Shown piece by piece: positions 51,102 to 59,822 of a stretch of 64,000 nt of DNA (within the stretch, counting starts at the first letter, position 1; each line of letters opens with the position of its first letter). Origin of the DNA: CAYFPS01 sp964345075 (GTDB taxonomy: Bacteria > CAIWAD01); NCBI GenBank assembly GCA_964345075.1, contig CAYFPS010000006.1, positions 62,001 to 126,000 on the forward strand. Direction: 5' to 3'. Under the pieces are notes generated by a model. That model saw only the letters and a list, made by a program, of their open reading frames with translations, did no database searches and was not told the origin of the DNA. A program made the translations under genes and the position numbers.

Positions 51102-51614
51102 GTGGAAGAAGGTCGCGGAGTTCGCGTCATCGGGGATCCCGTTCTGCGCCGTAAGGCACAGCCGGTAACCGACTTCGGCGAAGGACTGAAGCAGTTCGCC
51201 ATGGAGATGTACGAGGAGATGATCGATGCCGATGGTATCGGTCTGGCTGCTCCGCAGGTTGGCGTGCTGAAGCGCTTTCTGGTGGTTGGCATGCCCGATG
51301 ACGAGACGGACATGCTGACACTTTCAGCCTATGCCAATCCCGAAATCATCGACAAGGCCGGCTCCTGCACCATGGAAGAGGGCTGCCTGAGCATTCCCGG
51401 TGTGCGAGAAGATGTTGAGCGTCCCGAGCGCATTTTGCTGCGCTGGCAGGATCTTGACGGCAACACGCGCGAGCAGTGGTTCGACGATCTTGAAGCACGC
51501 GTGCTCCAGCATGAGATGGATCACCTGGAAGGCGTGCTTTTCACGGATCGCATCAGCCCCACGCGCAAGCTGGCCCTGAAGCGCCGGCTGGATCAGATTT
51601 CCCAGCGGGCCTGA
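51102..51614 (+). CDS. def: Peptide deformylase
   Basis: 170 residues. It removes the formyl group from nascent N-terminal Met. All three motifs are intact: GIGLAAPQVG (45-54), EGCLS (Cys95 as metal ligand) and HEMDH (137-141). The GTG start at 51102 is chosen because AAAGGAG then sits 8 nt upstream. It is paired with fmt, as in many bacteria. Confidence 0.95.
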   Translation: MEEGRGVRVIGDPVLRRKAQPVTDFGEGLKQFAMEMYEEMIDADGIGLAAPQVGVLKRFLVVGMPDDETDMLTLSAYANPEIIDKAGSCTMEEGCLSIPGVREDVERPERILLRWQDLDGNTREQWFDDLEARVLQHEMDHLEGVLFTDRISPTRKLALKRRLDQISQRA

Positions 51615-51615
51615 G

Positions 51616-52578
51616 ATGAGCAACGCGAAGGGCAGGCTGATCCTGATGGGAAGCCCCGAATTCGCGCTGCCCACCTTCAAGCGTCTGCTTGATGACGGGC
51701 ACGAGGTCTTGTGTGTCCTAAGTCAGCCGGACAGACCAGCCGGTCGCGGGCGCAAAACCAGACCAACGGCGGTTGCCGCCTGGGCGCGTGAAGCGGGCCT
51801 TGCGGTTCTTACGCCCGAAAAGCTGCGCGACGCCAGCCTGCGTGAAGAGCTCGCCGCCCTAAGGGCCGACCTCTTTGTGGTGGTGGCCTACCGGATTCTC
51901 CCCCCCCGCATGATCGCCCTGCCGCGGCTGGGTGCCGTCAACCTGCACGGCAGTCTGCTGCCGGCCTATCGTGGTGCAGCGCCCATTCAGCGCGCACTGA
52001 TGGATGGTGTATCACAGACGGGGCTGACAACCTTTCTGATTGAAAAGGGTGTGGACACGGGGCGAATTCTAATGCAGGAAACGATGCCGGTCGGCCCGAA
52101 TGAAAATCTGGGACACTTGCACGATCGCATGATGACGGTCGGTGCGGAGCTGATGTCCTCCACCGTCAGGGGATTGCTGGACGGAGCGCTTGTATCACGC
52201 GAACAGGATGATGCCAGCAGTTCACCGGCTCCCAAGTTGTCCATTCAGGACCGGGCGCTGGATCCTGCTCGTAATGCACAGAGCCTGCACAACACGGTCC
52301 GGGGCTTGAGCCCCTTTCCGGCAGCCCTGATTGAGCTGCGCGGGCAGCCCTGCAAGCTGCTTGCGACGCGCGTGATTGACAAAGACAGGCCGGGCGAACC
52401 GGGCCGATTGATACGGGATGGCAAGCGCCTGCTGATGGAATGCGGTCAGGGGCTGCTTGAATTGCTGGAATGGGCACCGTCGGGCCGCAGGGCCATGGCC
52501 GTGCGCGACTGGCTTAACGGAACAGAAGTCGAAGCTGGCGAGCGGCTTTGCTTGCCAAAACTGGGAGACGTGGAATGA
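51616..52578 (+). CDS. fmt: Methionyl-tRNA formyltransferase
   Basis: 320 residues. It formylates initiator Met-tRNA using 10-formyl-THF. Features are MGSPEFALPTFKRLL at the N-terminus, the SLLPAYRGAAPIQRALMDG signature with the catalytic Asn-His-Asp set (NLHGS, GVDTGRIL), and a C-terminal OB domain. It directly follows def and overlaps the next gene by 4 bp. GTATCAC motifs occur at 52009 and 52192. Confidence 0.95.
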   Translation: MSNAKGRLILMGSPEFALPTFKRLLDDGHEVLCVLSQPDRPAGRGRKTRPTAVAAWAREAGLAVLTPEKLRDASLREELAALRADLFVVVAYRILPPRMIALPRLGAVNLHGSLLPAYRGAAPIQRALMDGVSQTGLTTFLIEKGVDTGRILMQETMPVGPNENLGHLHDRMMTVGAELMSSTVRGLLDGALVSREQDDASSSPAPKLSIQDRALDPARNAQSLHNTVRGLSPFPAALIELRGQPCKLLATRVIDKDRPGEPGRLIRDGKRLLMECGQGLLELLEWAPSGRRAMAVRDWLNGTEVEAGERLCLPKLGDVE

Positions 52579-53363
52579 AATCACTGCTGACCCTTGCTCT
52601 GCTGGCCACCAGCGCCCTGCCCGCTTTTGCCGGCGCACTGGACGACCTGCTTTCCGATATCGCGGAAGATCAGCTGAAGGAATATGCGAGTCCATTTGCC
52701 GACGCGACAACGCTCGTTACAGGCAGCGGCGTGTATCACAACGGTCGCGCCAAGGGTCTGGCCGGACTGGATGTGGGCCTGAAGATAGTCACCGTGCCCT
52801 TCAGTAGTGGCGACAGCCCGGCGGGCAGCATGCTGGACAGCAATGGCGGCACGGACGCCAGCGGAATTGGCCTTCCCGTGCTCGTTGCCAACAAGGGCCT
52901 GTTCAAGGGCTTCCAGGTGGGTGCGCGTTTCTCCCAACTGGAATTCAACGAGGATATCGGCGATCTGGGCCTGCTGGGCGCTTCGGTCCGTTTCGAGCTG
53001 ACCGAACTGCTGCCCCTTTCGCTGGTGCTGCCGCGCATCAGTGTGCAGGCGGACTGGTCGAAACTGGAGATCGGTGATACAATTGAAAACACGACCACCG
53101 GTGTAGATCTGATCGTCTCCAAGTCCTTTGCCATCATCGAACCCTATGCGGGTGTCAGCATGCTTAAGGGCACTACCAAGTTCGACTACACCTACGAAGA
53201 GGCTGGCTTCTCGGCCAAGGTCAGTTCGGAGCTGGACAGCGACATGACCCGGCTGGCTGCTGGCCTGAACTTCACGCCCTTTCCGCTCTTGAAACTCAAT
53301 GCCGAGTACGGCATCAGCGATTACAACACCTTCACGGTTGGACTGCTCTTCAACCTTTTCTAG
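52575..53363 (+). CDS. Outer-membrane barrel-like protein (DUF6588-like)
   Basis: 262 residues with a signal peptide (LLTLALLATSALPAFA). The protein is strand-rich and ends LLFNLF, typical of outer-membrane barrels. VYHNGRAKGLAGLDVGLKI and LPVLVANKGLFKGFQVGAR fit the pattern I associate with DUF6588, but this is by memory only. It overlaps fmt and is followed 8 bp later by dxr, so it lies within a housekeeping operon. The function is unknown. Confidence 0.6.
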   Translation: MKSLLTLALLATSALPAFAGALDDLLSDIAEDQLKEYASPFADATTLVTGSGVYHNGRAKGLAGLDVGLKIVTVPFSSGDSPAGSMLDSNGGTDASGIGLPVLVANKGLFKGFQVGARFSQLEFNEDIGDLGLLGASVRFELTELLPLSLVLPRISVQADWSKLEIGDTIENTTTGVDLIVSKSFAIIEPYAGVSMLKGTTKFDYTYEEAGFSAKVSSELDSDMTRLAAGLNFTPFPLLKLNAEYGISDYNTFTVGLLFNLF

Positions 53364-53371
53364 GAGCCCGC

Positions 53372-54535
53372 TTGCAACAGGTTCTGCTGCTGGGAAGCAC
53401 CGGATCCATCGGTGAAAATGCGCTTCGAGTGATGGCCCATCACCCGGAGCGTTTCCGCGTCTGTGGCCTGAGCGCCCGCAGTCGCTGGGAACGGCTGGTG
53501 GAGCAGGCCCTTCATTTGAAACCTGATTTTGTGCATGTGGATGAAGCGCATGCCGGTCATGTATCACAGGCTTTGTCCGGCAGTGGAATCGAAGTGCTTT
53601 CCGGCAGACAGGCGCTGGTTGATTGTCCGGCGCGCGACGAAGTGGACACGCTGCTTCTGGCCGTCGTGGGTACGGCAGGTCTGGAGCCCCTCCTGAAGGC
53701 CATTCGCTGCGGGCGGCGGGTTTGTTTTGCCAACAAGGAGCCGCTGGTCACCGCTGGCGAGCTGCTGATGGCCGAGTCCCGCCACCATGGCGTGCCGCTG
53801 ATTCCTGTGGACAGTGAGCATTCAGCCATCCTGCAGTGCATTCAGGGTGAAGATTCCCGTGATCTGTCCCGCATTATTCTGACCGCTTCGGGCGGGCCTT
53901 TTCGGGCGAGCAGCCTGGAGGAATTTCAGGCCGCCGAGCTCAAGGATGCACTCAAGCACCCCACCTGGGACATGGGCGCCAAGATCACGGTGGATTCGGC
54001 GACCATGATGAACAAGGCCCTTGAGGTGATCGAGGCCGCGCATCTCTACGAGCTGCCCGAAGAGCAGATTGATGTGCTGATTCATCCGCAGTCCATCATT
54101 CACTCCATGGTCCAGTTCAAGGATGGCAGCGTCAAGGCCCAATTGGGCATTCCGGATATGCGGATTCCCATTCTCTATGCACTGGCCTGGCCGCGGCATC
54201 TTGAATCGAATGTGCCGGCTCCAGACTGGACCACGCTTGGTCAGCTGGATTTCATGGAGGCGGACACAAAAAAGTTCCGCGCTCTGGATTTTGCCCGTGA
54301 AGCCATGCGCAAGGGTTCGGGTTATGGCTGCGTGATGAACGCGGCCAACGAAGTGGCCGTGGAGGCTTTCCTTGGCGGGAAAATCCGCTTTTCCGCCATC
54401 TATCAGGTGGTGGAGCACGCCATGAATACTTATTCGGGCGGTGATACATCGCTGGAAGATCTGATCGAGCGTGATCAACATACACGTCTGGAGTACAACA
54501 GACTGCTGGAGAAAGGTATCTTCGCTTCATGCTGA
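53372..54535 (+). CDS. dxr: 1-deoxy-D-xylulose 5-phosphate reductoisomerase
   Basis: 387 residues of the MEP isoprenoid pathway. The NADPH site reads LLGSTGSIGENALRV. The substrate and metal region includes PVDSEHSAILQC, LTASGGPFR, and HPTWDMGAKITVDSATMMNKALEVIEA in two parts. HPQSIIHSMVQF is also present. The TTG start at 53372 follows AGGAG. It overlaps rseP by 7 bp, a common bacterial arrangement. Confidence 0.95.
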   Translation: MQQVLLLGSTGSIGENALRVMAHHPERFRVCGLSARSRWERLVEQALHLKPDFVHVDEAHAGHVSQALSGSGIEVLSGRQALVDCPARDEVDTLLLAVVGTAGLEPLLKAIRCGRRVCFANKEPLVTAGELLMAESRHHGVPLIPVDSEHSAILQCIQGEDSRDLSRIILTASGGPFRASSLEEFQAAELKDALKHPTWDMGAKITVDSATMMNKALEVIEAAHLYELPEEQIDVLIHPQSIIHSMVQFKDGSVKAQLGIPDMRIPILYALAWPRHLESNVPAPDWTTLGQLDFMEADTKKFRALDFAREAMRKGSGYGCVMNAANEVAVEAFLGGKIRFSAIYQVVEHAMNTYSGGDTSLEDLIERDQHTRLEYNRLLEKGIFASC

Positions 54536-55626
54536 CTACTCTTTTGTCCTTCATTGTCGTCATCGGCGTCATCATTCTGGTTCACGAACTGGGGCACTTT
54601 GTTGCGGCCCGTTCCTGCGGAATCCGCGTCAAGGTTTTCTCAATCGGCTTTGGACCGACCATCACCAGCTGGATCAAGGGCGATACCGAGTATCGCCTGG
54701 CCTGGATTCCGCTGGGTGGCTATGTGCAGATGGCAGGCATGATCGACGAAAGCCTCGTTTCGGAAGATGCGATCACCGGTGCGCCGGACGAGTTCATGTC
54801 CAAGAACACCCTGCAGAAAGCTTTTGTGATCAGTGCCGGCGTCATCATGAACATGCTGCTGGCCTTTGTGATCTATGTCCTGCTGGCCTGGATCTGGGGT
54901 GCCGCCAATCCTTCAAACGAGGCCGTCATCGGTGGCCGTGCTGAAGGCATGCCGGCGGCGCTTGCCGGAATTGAGGCGGGTGACCGGATTTTCAGTGTAG
55001 CAGGCGAAGCCGTCCACAGTTGGGAAGAGCTTGCTGGCGCCATTCACCAGTACCCAGAGCAGAAGGTTGAGCTGGGCTACCTGCGCGGCGCGGACAGCTT
55101 GTTTGTATCACTGATACCAACTGTTGGTGTACTGCCGGAGAAGGGTAAGGTTGGCCTGATCGGCATCGAACCCGAGTACGAGATTCAGGCGGTTGGTCCT
55201 TTTGAGGGCATTTTGCTGGGCGCCCAGAAGACCTGGATGGTCACGCAGATGGCCGCGCAGACGATCACAAGCCTGATTACGGCTGAAGCCGGCCTGAAAG
55301 ATCTGGGCGGCCCGATCATGATCGCCCAGATGAGTGGTGAAAGCGCACGCAGCGGTGTGATGAGCTTCATGGCCTTTATCGCCTTCATTTCCATCAACAT
55401 CGGCTTCCTCAACATTCTTCCCATTCCCGTGCTGGACGGTGGACACCTCGTATACATTCTGATCGAGGCCGTGATACGTCGTCCGATTGCGCCAAAGGTC
55501 AAGCTCTGGATTCAGCAGGCCGGTATGGTGCTGATCCTGCTGCTGATGCTGATCGTCATGAAGAACGACATTCAGCGCATCATTACGGGCAGTCCCGACA
55601 CCACTGAAGAGCAGGTTGAACCTTGA
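54529..55626 (+). CDS. rseP: Site-2 membrane metalloprotease RseP
   Basis: 365 residues. The zinc motif HELGH (19-23) lies in the first membrane segment, one PDZ domain sits in the middle (GMPAALAGIEAGDRIFSVAG), and NILPIPVLDGGHL supplies the third ligand. It cleaves membrane-anchored anti-sigma factors and leftover signal peptides. E. coli RseP has two PDZ domains; only one is apparent here and the protein is shorter. It is coupled to dxr and to a TPR gene. Confidence 0.93.
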   Translation: MLTTLLSFIVVIGVIILVHELGHFVAARSCGIRVKVFSIGFGPTITSWIKGDTEYRLAWIPLGGYVQMAGMIDESLVSEDAITGAPDEFMSKNTLQKAFVISAGVIMNMLLAFVIYVLLAWIWGAANPSNEAVIGGRAEGMPAALAGIEAGDRIFSVAGEAVHSWEELAGAIHQYPEQKVELGYLRGADSLFVSLIPTVGVLPEKGKVGLIGIEPEYEIQAVGPFEGILLGAQKTWMVTQMAAQTITSLITAEAGLKDLGGPIMIAQMSGESARSGVMSFMAFIAFISINIGFLNILPIPVLDGGHLVYILIEAVIRRPIAPKVKLWIQQAGMVLILLLMLIVMKNDIQRIITGSPDTTEEQVEP

Positions 55627-57014
55627 TCAAGACGCTCCTGTTGCTGTTTCCGCTGCTGAGCATGGCTGCCGGAATCACGCACGGGCCGAAGGATGAAGAA
55701 AAGTCCGGCCGGTTCTTTCTGGAAGGCGCACTGAAGGAAATGAACGGCGAGCGCGAGCTTGCCCTTGAATTCTACAGCCGCAGCCTGAGTGCCGACAGCA
55801 GCTGCCTTTCCTGCGCCAATGCCGTTTTTGAACTTGCCTTCACACAGGGCCGCCGCGCTTTGCTTATGGCCAGTGGCCATCAGATTGTTCTTGAATCACC
55901 TGATTCCCCCAACGCCCGAGCCTACATGGCAATCCTTTTGCAGCTGAACGAGCTGGACGAGTTCGACCAGCTGCTGGCGGCCAGTCCGGACAGTCTCTAT
56001 CTGGTGCATCGATTGGGGCGCAGCTGGGACAAGCGGGAAATGCCCCGGCTGCGGCATTACCTGAATCAGGCCCTTGGACTGGATGCCGATGCCTTCAGGC
56101 AGTTAGGTGGATCGGGCGAGGCCTTAAGGCCCCTTTTGCGGCATCTGGCCAGAGAGGCTGCGCTGCCATTTGATTTGCAAAGTGCATTGGATCAGTCGCC
56201 CTGGATTCATAGCACCCTCAACGGCCAGCTGCTTCTGGCGGAGATTGCCCTCGATCGTCGTGATACATCGGCGCTGGGGGCCGCTGTTGCAGTCTGTCTT
56301 GAACTGGACAGTTTGAACATCGATGCCCGCGTGATACTGGGACACGGGCTGCTGCTGGAAGATCGCCCGGAGGAAGTGCTTGCCCTTTGCCTGGAAGGCC
56401 TGGCGATTGATCCACAGCGAATGGAATTGTTGGAAATGGCTGCCTGGGCAGGCGAGCGGCTGGATCGTCTCGACCTTAGTGACGAAATGCTGATGACCAT
56501 GGCAGCGCTCATGCCACAGGATGAGAACATCTGGCTGACCTGGTCGGCTTTTTGTGATCGGCATGGAATGAAGGCGCGTTCGGTCGAAGTCCTTTCGGAG
56601 GCCTATCGCATTTTTGGCGAAGCGGCCAGTCCGACACTCAAGAACAATCTGGCCTATTCCCAGGCCAACGCCGAGATGGTTGATGATCATGCACGGCTCG
56701 ATCAAGCTCTTAGACTGGCTGAAGAAGCCGTGAGCGCTGAGCCGGGCAATCCTGCCTTTCGTGATACACTGGGCTGGATATATCATTTGCGTGGACGCTA
56801 CTCGGAGGCGGAGGTTGAATACCTGAAAGCCTACGATCTATTCATGGGAGATCCGGATCCCGAACTGCTGGAACACCTTGGTGAATTGCGCTTTCTTCAG
56901 GGCGACCTGAAGGCAGCCATGGCCTGGTGGGAAAGCTCGCTTGAAAAGAATCCGGAAAACGAGCGACTTCGCTTGAAGTTGCAGATCTATCAACCCGAAT
57001 TCGGGGGGGAATAA
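55623..57014 (+). CDS. Exported TPR-repeat protein
   Basis: 463 residues with an N-terminal signal segment (IKTLLLLFPLLSMAAG) and repeated helical hairpins of TPR type (KEMNGERELALEFYSRSLSAD, and near the end IYHLRGRYSEAEVEYLKAY). It probably scaffolds periplasmic or outer-membrane complexes. The TTG start at 55623 overlaps rseP by 4 bp. Four GTATCAC/GTGATAC-type motifs lie in or near it. No specific partner can be named. Confidence 0.68.
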   Translation: MIKTLLLLFPLLSMAAGITHGPKDEEKSGRFFLEGALKEMNGERELALEFYSRSLSADSSCLSCANAVFELAFTQGRRALLMASGHQIVLESPDSPNARAYMAILLQLNELDEFDQLLAASPDSLYLVHRLGRSWDKREMPRLRHYLNQALGLDADAFRQLGGSGEALRPLLRHLAREAALPFDLQSALDQSPWIHSTLNGQLLLAEIALDRRDTSALGAAVAVCLELDSLNIDARVILGHGLLLEDRPEEVLALCLEGLAIDPQRMELLEMAAWAGERLDRLDLSDEMLMTMAALMPQDENIWLTWSAFCDRHGMKARSVEVLSEAYRIFGEAASPTLKNNLAYSQANAEMVDDHARLDQALRLAEEAVSAEPGNPAFRDTLGWIYHLRGRYSEAEVEYLKAYDLFMGDPDPELLEHLGELRFLQGDLKAAMAWWESSLEKNPENERLRLKLQIYQPEFGGE

Positions 57015-57015
57015 G

Positions 57016-58368
57016 ATGCCCGCATTATCACGTGATCAGATCAATCGCATCATGGACAGGGTGCTGGGGCAGCTGGGCGATTGCACGCAGGCCGAGCTTC
57101 AGCTATCGTCCCAGAAAAAAGCGCTCTCGCGTTTTTCCAGTAACGAGATTCAGCAGAACCTGGCCCAGCAGGCTTTGGACTTGCGCCTGATGCTGGCAGA
57201 CAGCAAGGGTCGTCAGGGAATTGCTTCCGGTAACCGCGCGGATGAGGCCGGACTGGATGCGCTGGTGGCAACAGCCAGAAACATCGCCTCCTTTCAGAAA
57301 CCGGCCAGTGACTTGATGCCTCAGCTGGCGTCCTGTGATACACCGGAGCGTGATCTGCTGGACGAGGCTACAGCCCAGTGGGGTCCGGAGGAGAAAGCAC
57401 AGGCTTTGGCCGGTACTTTCGAACTCGCCCGTGAAAAACAGCTGGAAGCCAGCGGCATTCTGGAAAGTGGCTGGGCACAGTTTTCGCTGGTCAACAGTGC
57501 CGGCCTGCGCTGCCACTACAAGACCAGTTCCGCCTCTTTTTCAACGACCATGAGCGGCCAGGATGTCAGTGGCTGGTCGGAAGGTCGGGCATCCCGACAC
57601 ACGGATCTGGATGTGGCGGCCTTGTCACACGAAGCGCGCGAGATTGCCCTCAAGGCTGTCAATCCGGAAAGTGCAGAGCCCGGCGCCTGGACAGTTCTTT
57701 TGCCTCCTGCTGCTGTCGCGGATCTGGTGATGTTTCTCAACTGGATGGGCTTTGGCGCACAGGATTATCTGGCCGGTACAAGTCCACTGGCTGGCAAGGC
57801 GGGGCAGAAGCTCTTCTCGGATCTGCTTTGTATCACGGATGACTGCAATCATCCACTGGCCGCCGGTATTCCCTTTGATGATGAAGGTGTATCACGGCAG
57901 AAGGTCAATCTGATTGACCGCGGCACCTTCCTCGGGCCGGTCTATGACAGACTGACCGCCAAGGAAGCAGGCAAGGCGAGCACGGGACACGGCTTCTCGC
58001 GCCCGAACCCCCATGGCCCCTTCCCGGGCAATCTGGTTGTGTCACCCGGCACGGCCAGCATGCAGGAGCTGATTGCGGGCACAGAGCGCGGCCTGCTTGT
58101 AACACACCTGCATTACACAAACGTGCAGAATCCGCAGGACCTTACCCTGACCGGCATGACCCGTGATGGTCTGTTCCTGGTGGAAAAGGGTGAAATTGTC
58201 AGACCCGTTCGCAACATGCGCTTCACCGAAAGCCTGCTGAAGGCCTTTGCCAACATTGAAGCGGTATCCAGCGACCAGCAGCTTCATGGTGGCTTCTTCG
58301 GCGGGGGCTTTGTGCTCCCCGGCATGAAGATCAACGATTTCCACTTTACCAGCAGCAGCAGTTTCTAA
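57016..58368 (+). CDS. pmbA: PmbA/TldE-like subunit of the TldD/E protease
   Basis: 450 residues of the TldE/PmbA family: no HExxxH, but the domain order matches, with RFSSNEIQQN early and HTDLDVAALSHEAREIA plus VLPGMKINDFHF late. With TldD it forms a heterodimeric metalloprotease that trims unfolded or modified peptides such as microcin B17 and PQQ precursors. The paired tldD gene follows 11 bp downstream. Relevance to the PqqD-like cluster 45 kb away is speculative. Confidence 0.88.
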   Translation: MPALSRDQINRIMDRVLGQLGDCTQAELQLSSQKKALSRFSSNEIQQNLAQQALDLRLMLADSKGRQGIASGNRADEAGLDALVATARNIASFQKPASDLMPQLASCDTPERDLLDEATAQWGPEEKAQALAGTFELAREKQLEASGILESGWAQFSLVNSAGLRCHYKTSSASFSTTMSGQDVSGWSEGRASRHTDLDVAALSHEAREIALKAVNPESAEPGAWTVLLPPAAVADLVMFLNWMGFGAQDYLAGTSPLAGKAGQKLFSDLLCITDDCNHPLAAGIPFDDEGVSRQKVNLIDRGTFLGPVYDRLTAKEAGKASTGHGFSRPNPHGPFPGNLVVSPGTASMQELIAGTERGLLVTHLHYTNVQNPQDLTLTGMTRDGLFLVEKGEIVRPVRNMRFTESLLKAFANIEAVSSDQQLHGGFFGGGFVLPGMKINDFHFTSSSSF

Positions 58369-58379
58369 GGGGGCCGGAA

Positions 58380-59819
58380 ATGAAACAACTACTCGAACTG
58401 GCTCTGGACGCTGCCCGGCATGCTGGAGCCGATTATGCCGACATTCGCATCATCAATCTGCGTCGCCAGCGGCTGAATACGCGAAACGGTGCACTTTCCA
58501 ACTTGAGTGATGAAGACACCCTGGGCTTTGGCATTCGTGTGCTGGCCGGTGGTGCCTGGGGCTTTTCGTCTTCCAGCCTTTTGCTGGCAGATGAGCTGAA
58601 AGCTAAGGCAGCAGAAGCGGTGAAGATTGCCCGTGCCAGCGCCAGCCTGAACCGTGAAAAAGTGCGACTGGCTCCGGAAAAGCCCTGGCGTGATTTCTGG
58701 CAGACCCCGATTCAGCTGGATCCTTTCAAGGTCAGTCTGGAAGACAAACTGGCTCTGCTGCTTGAGTGTGATACAATCCTGCGCGCCGACAAGCGCATCG
58801 TGGAAGCCGTCGCTTCGCTGAGTTTCCAGCGGGAGCATCAGCACTATGCCTCAACCGAAGGCGCCATGATCGAGCAGATCCTGATCCGCTCCGGCGCTGG
58901 CTACACGGCCACGGCGCTGGAAAATGGCGAGCTGCAGAGCCGCAGCTATCCCATGTCACACGGCGGCCAGTTCATGAGCATGGGCTGGGAGCTGATCGAA
59001 AGCATGGACCTGAAGGGCAATGCCGAGCGGGTTCGCGAAGAAGCCATCGCCCTGCTTTCCGCGCCGCAATGTCCGCAGGGCCGCATGGACCTGATCCTCA
59101 AGCCTGCCCAGATGGTGCTGCAGATTCATGAGAGTGTGGGACACGCCACGGAGCTGGATCGCGTGCTGGGCTTCGAGTCCAACTACGCGGGCACCAGTTT
59201 TGCCACCATCGACAAGCTGAAGAACTTCCGCTACGGCAGCGAGATCGTCAATCTGGTTGCCGACGGTACGGTCCCGGGCGGGCTGGCCACGCAGGGCTAC
59301 GATGATGACGGTGTGCGTCAGCAGCGCTGGCACATTGTCCAGGACGGCATCCTCTCCGGTTACATGACCAATCGCGAGCTGGCCCATGTGATTGACGAGC
59401 CAGCCAGCCGCGGCTGCAACCGGGCCGAAGGCTGGTATCATCTGCCGATCACGCGCATCAACAATCTCTCGCTGATGCCCGGCGATCTGAGCTTCGACGA
59501 GCTGGTGGCAGGCGTCGATAACGGCGTGATCATGGATTCCAATAAGTGCTGGAGCATCGACCAGCGTCGCCTGAACTTCCAGTTCGGCTGCGAGATCGGC
59601 TGGCGAGTAGAGAAGGGACGTATCACGGGGCTGGTCAAGAACCCGACCTACCAGAGCATGACGCCCGAATTCTGGGGCGCTTGTGACGGCGTTGCCGGAC
59701 CGGATGAATGGCAGCTGGTGGGTGTAGCCAACTGCGGCAAGGGACAGCCCGGCCAGACCGCCGAGATGAGTCACGGCTCCAGCCCGACTCGCTTCCGCAA
59801 CATCATGCTGGGCGTCTGA
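58380..59819 (+). CDS. tldD: Metalloprotease TldD
   Basis: 479 residues. The active-site motif HESVGHATELDR (about 248-259) gives HExxxH, and the family's GGLATQGYDDDG and NCGKGQPGQ are present. Both Cys/His zinc positions appear intact, so it is the catalytic partner of the upstream PmbA-like subunit. It processes small peptides in the cytoplasm, including RiPP leader peptides in several systems. Confidence 0.92.
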   Translation: MKQLLELALDAARHAGADYADIRIINLRRQRLNTRNGALSNLSDEDTLGFGIRVLAGGAWGFSSSSLLLADELKAKAAEAVKIARASASLNREKVRLAPEKPWRDFWQTPIQLDPFKVSLEDKLALLLECDTILRADKRIVEAVASLSFQREHQHYASTEGAMIEQILIRSGAGYTATALENGELQSRSYPMSHGGQFMSMGWELIESMDLKGNAERVREEAIALLSAPQCPQGRMDLILKPAQMVLQIHESVGHATELDRVLGFESNYAGTSFATIDKLKNFRYGSEIVNLVADGTVPGGLATQGYDDDGVRQQRWHIVQDGILSGYMTNRELAHVIDEPASRGCNRAEGWYHLPITRINNLSLMPGDLSFDELVAGVDNGVIMDSNKCWSIDQRRLNFQFGCEIGWRVEKGRITGLVKNPTYQSMTPEFWGACDGVAGPDEWQLVGVANCGKGQPGQTAEMSHGSSPTRFRNIMLGV

Positions 59820-59822
59820 CCC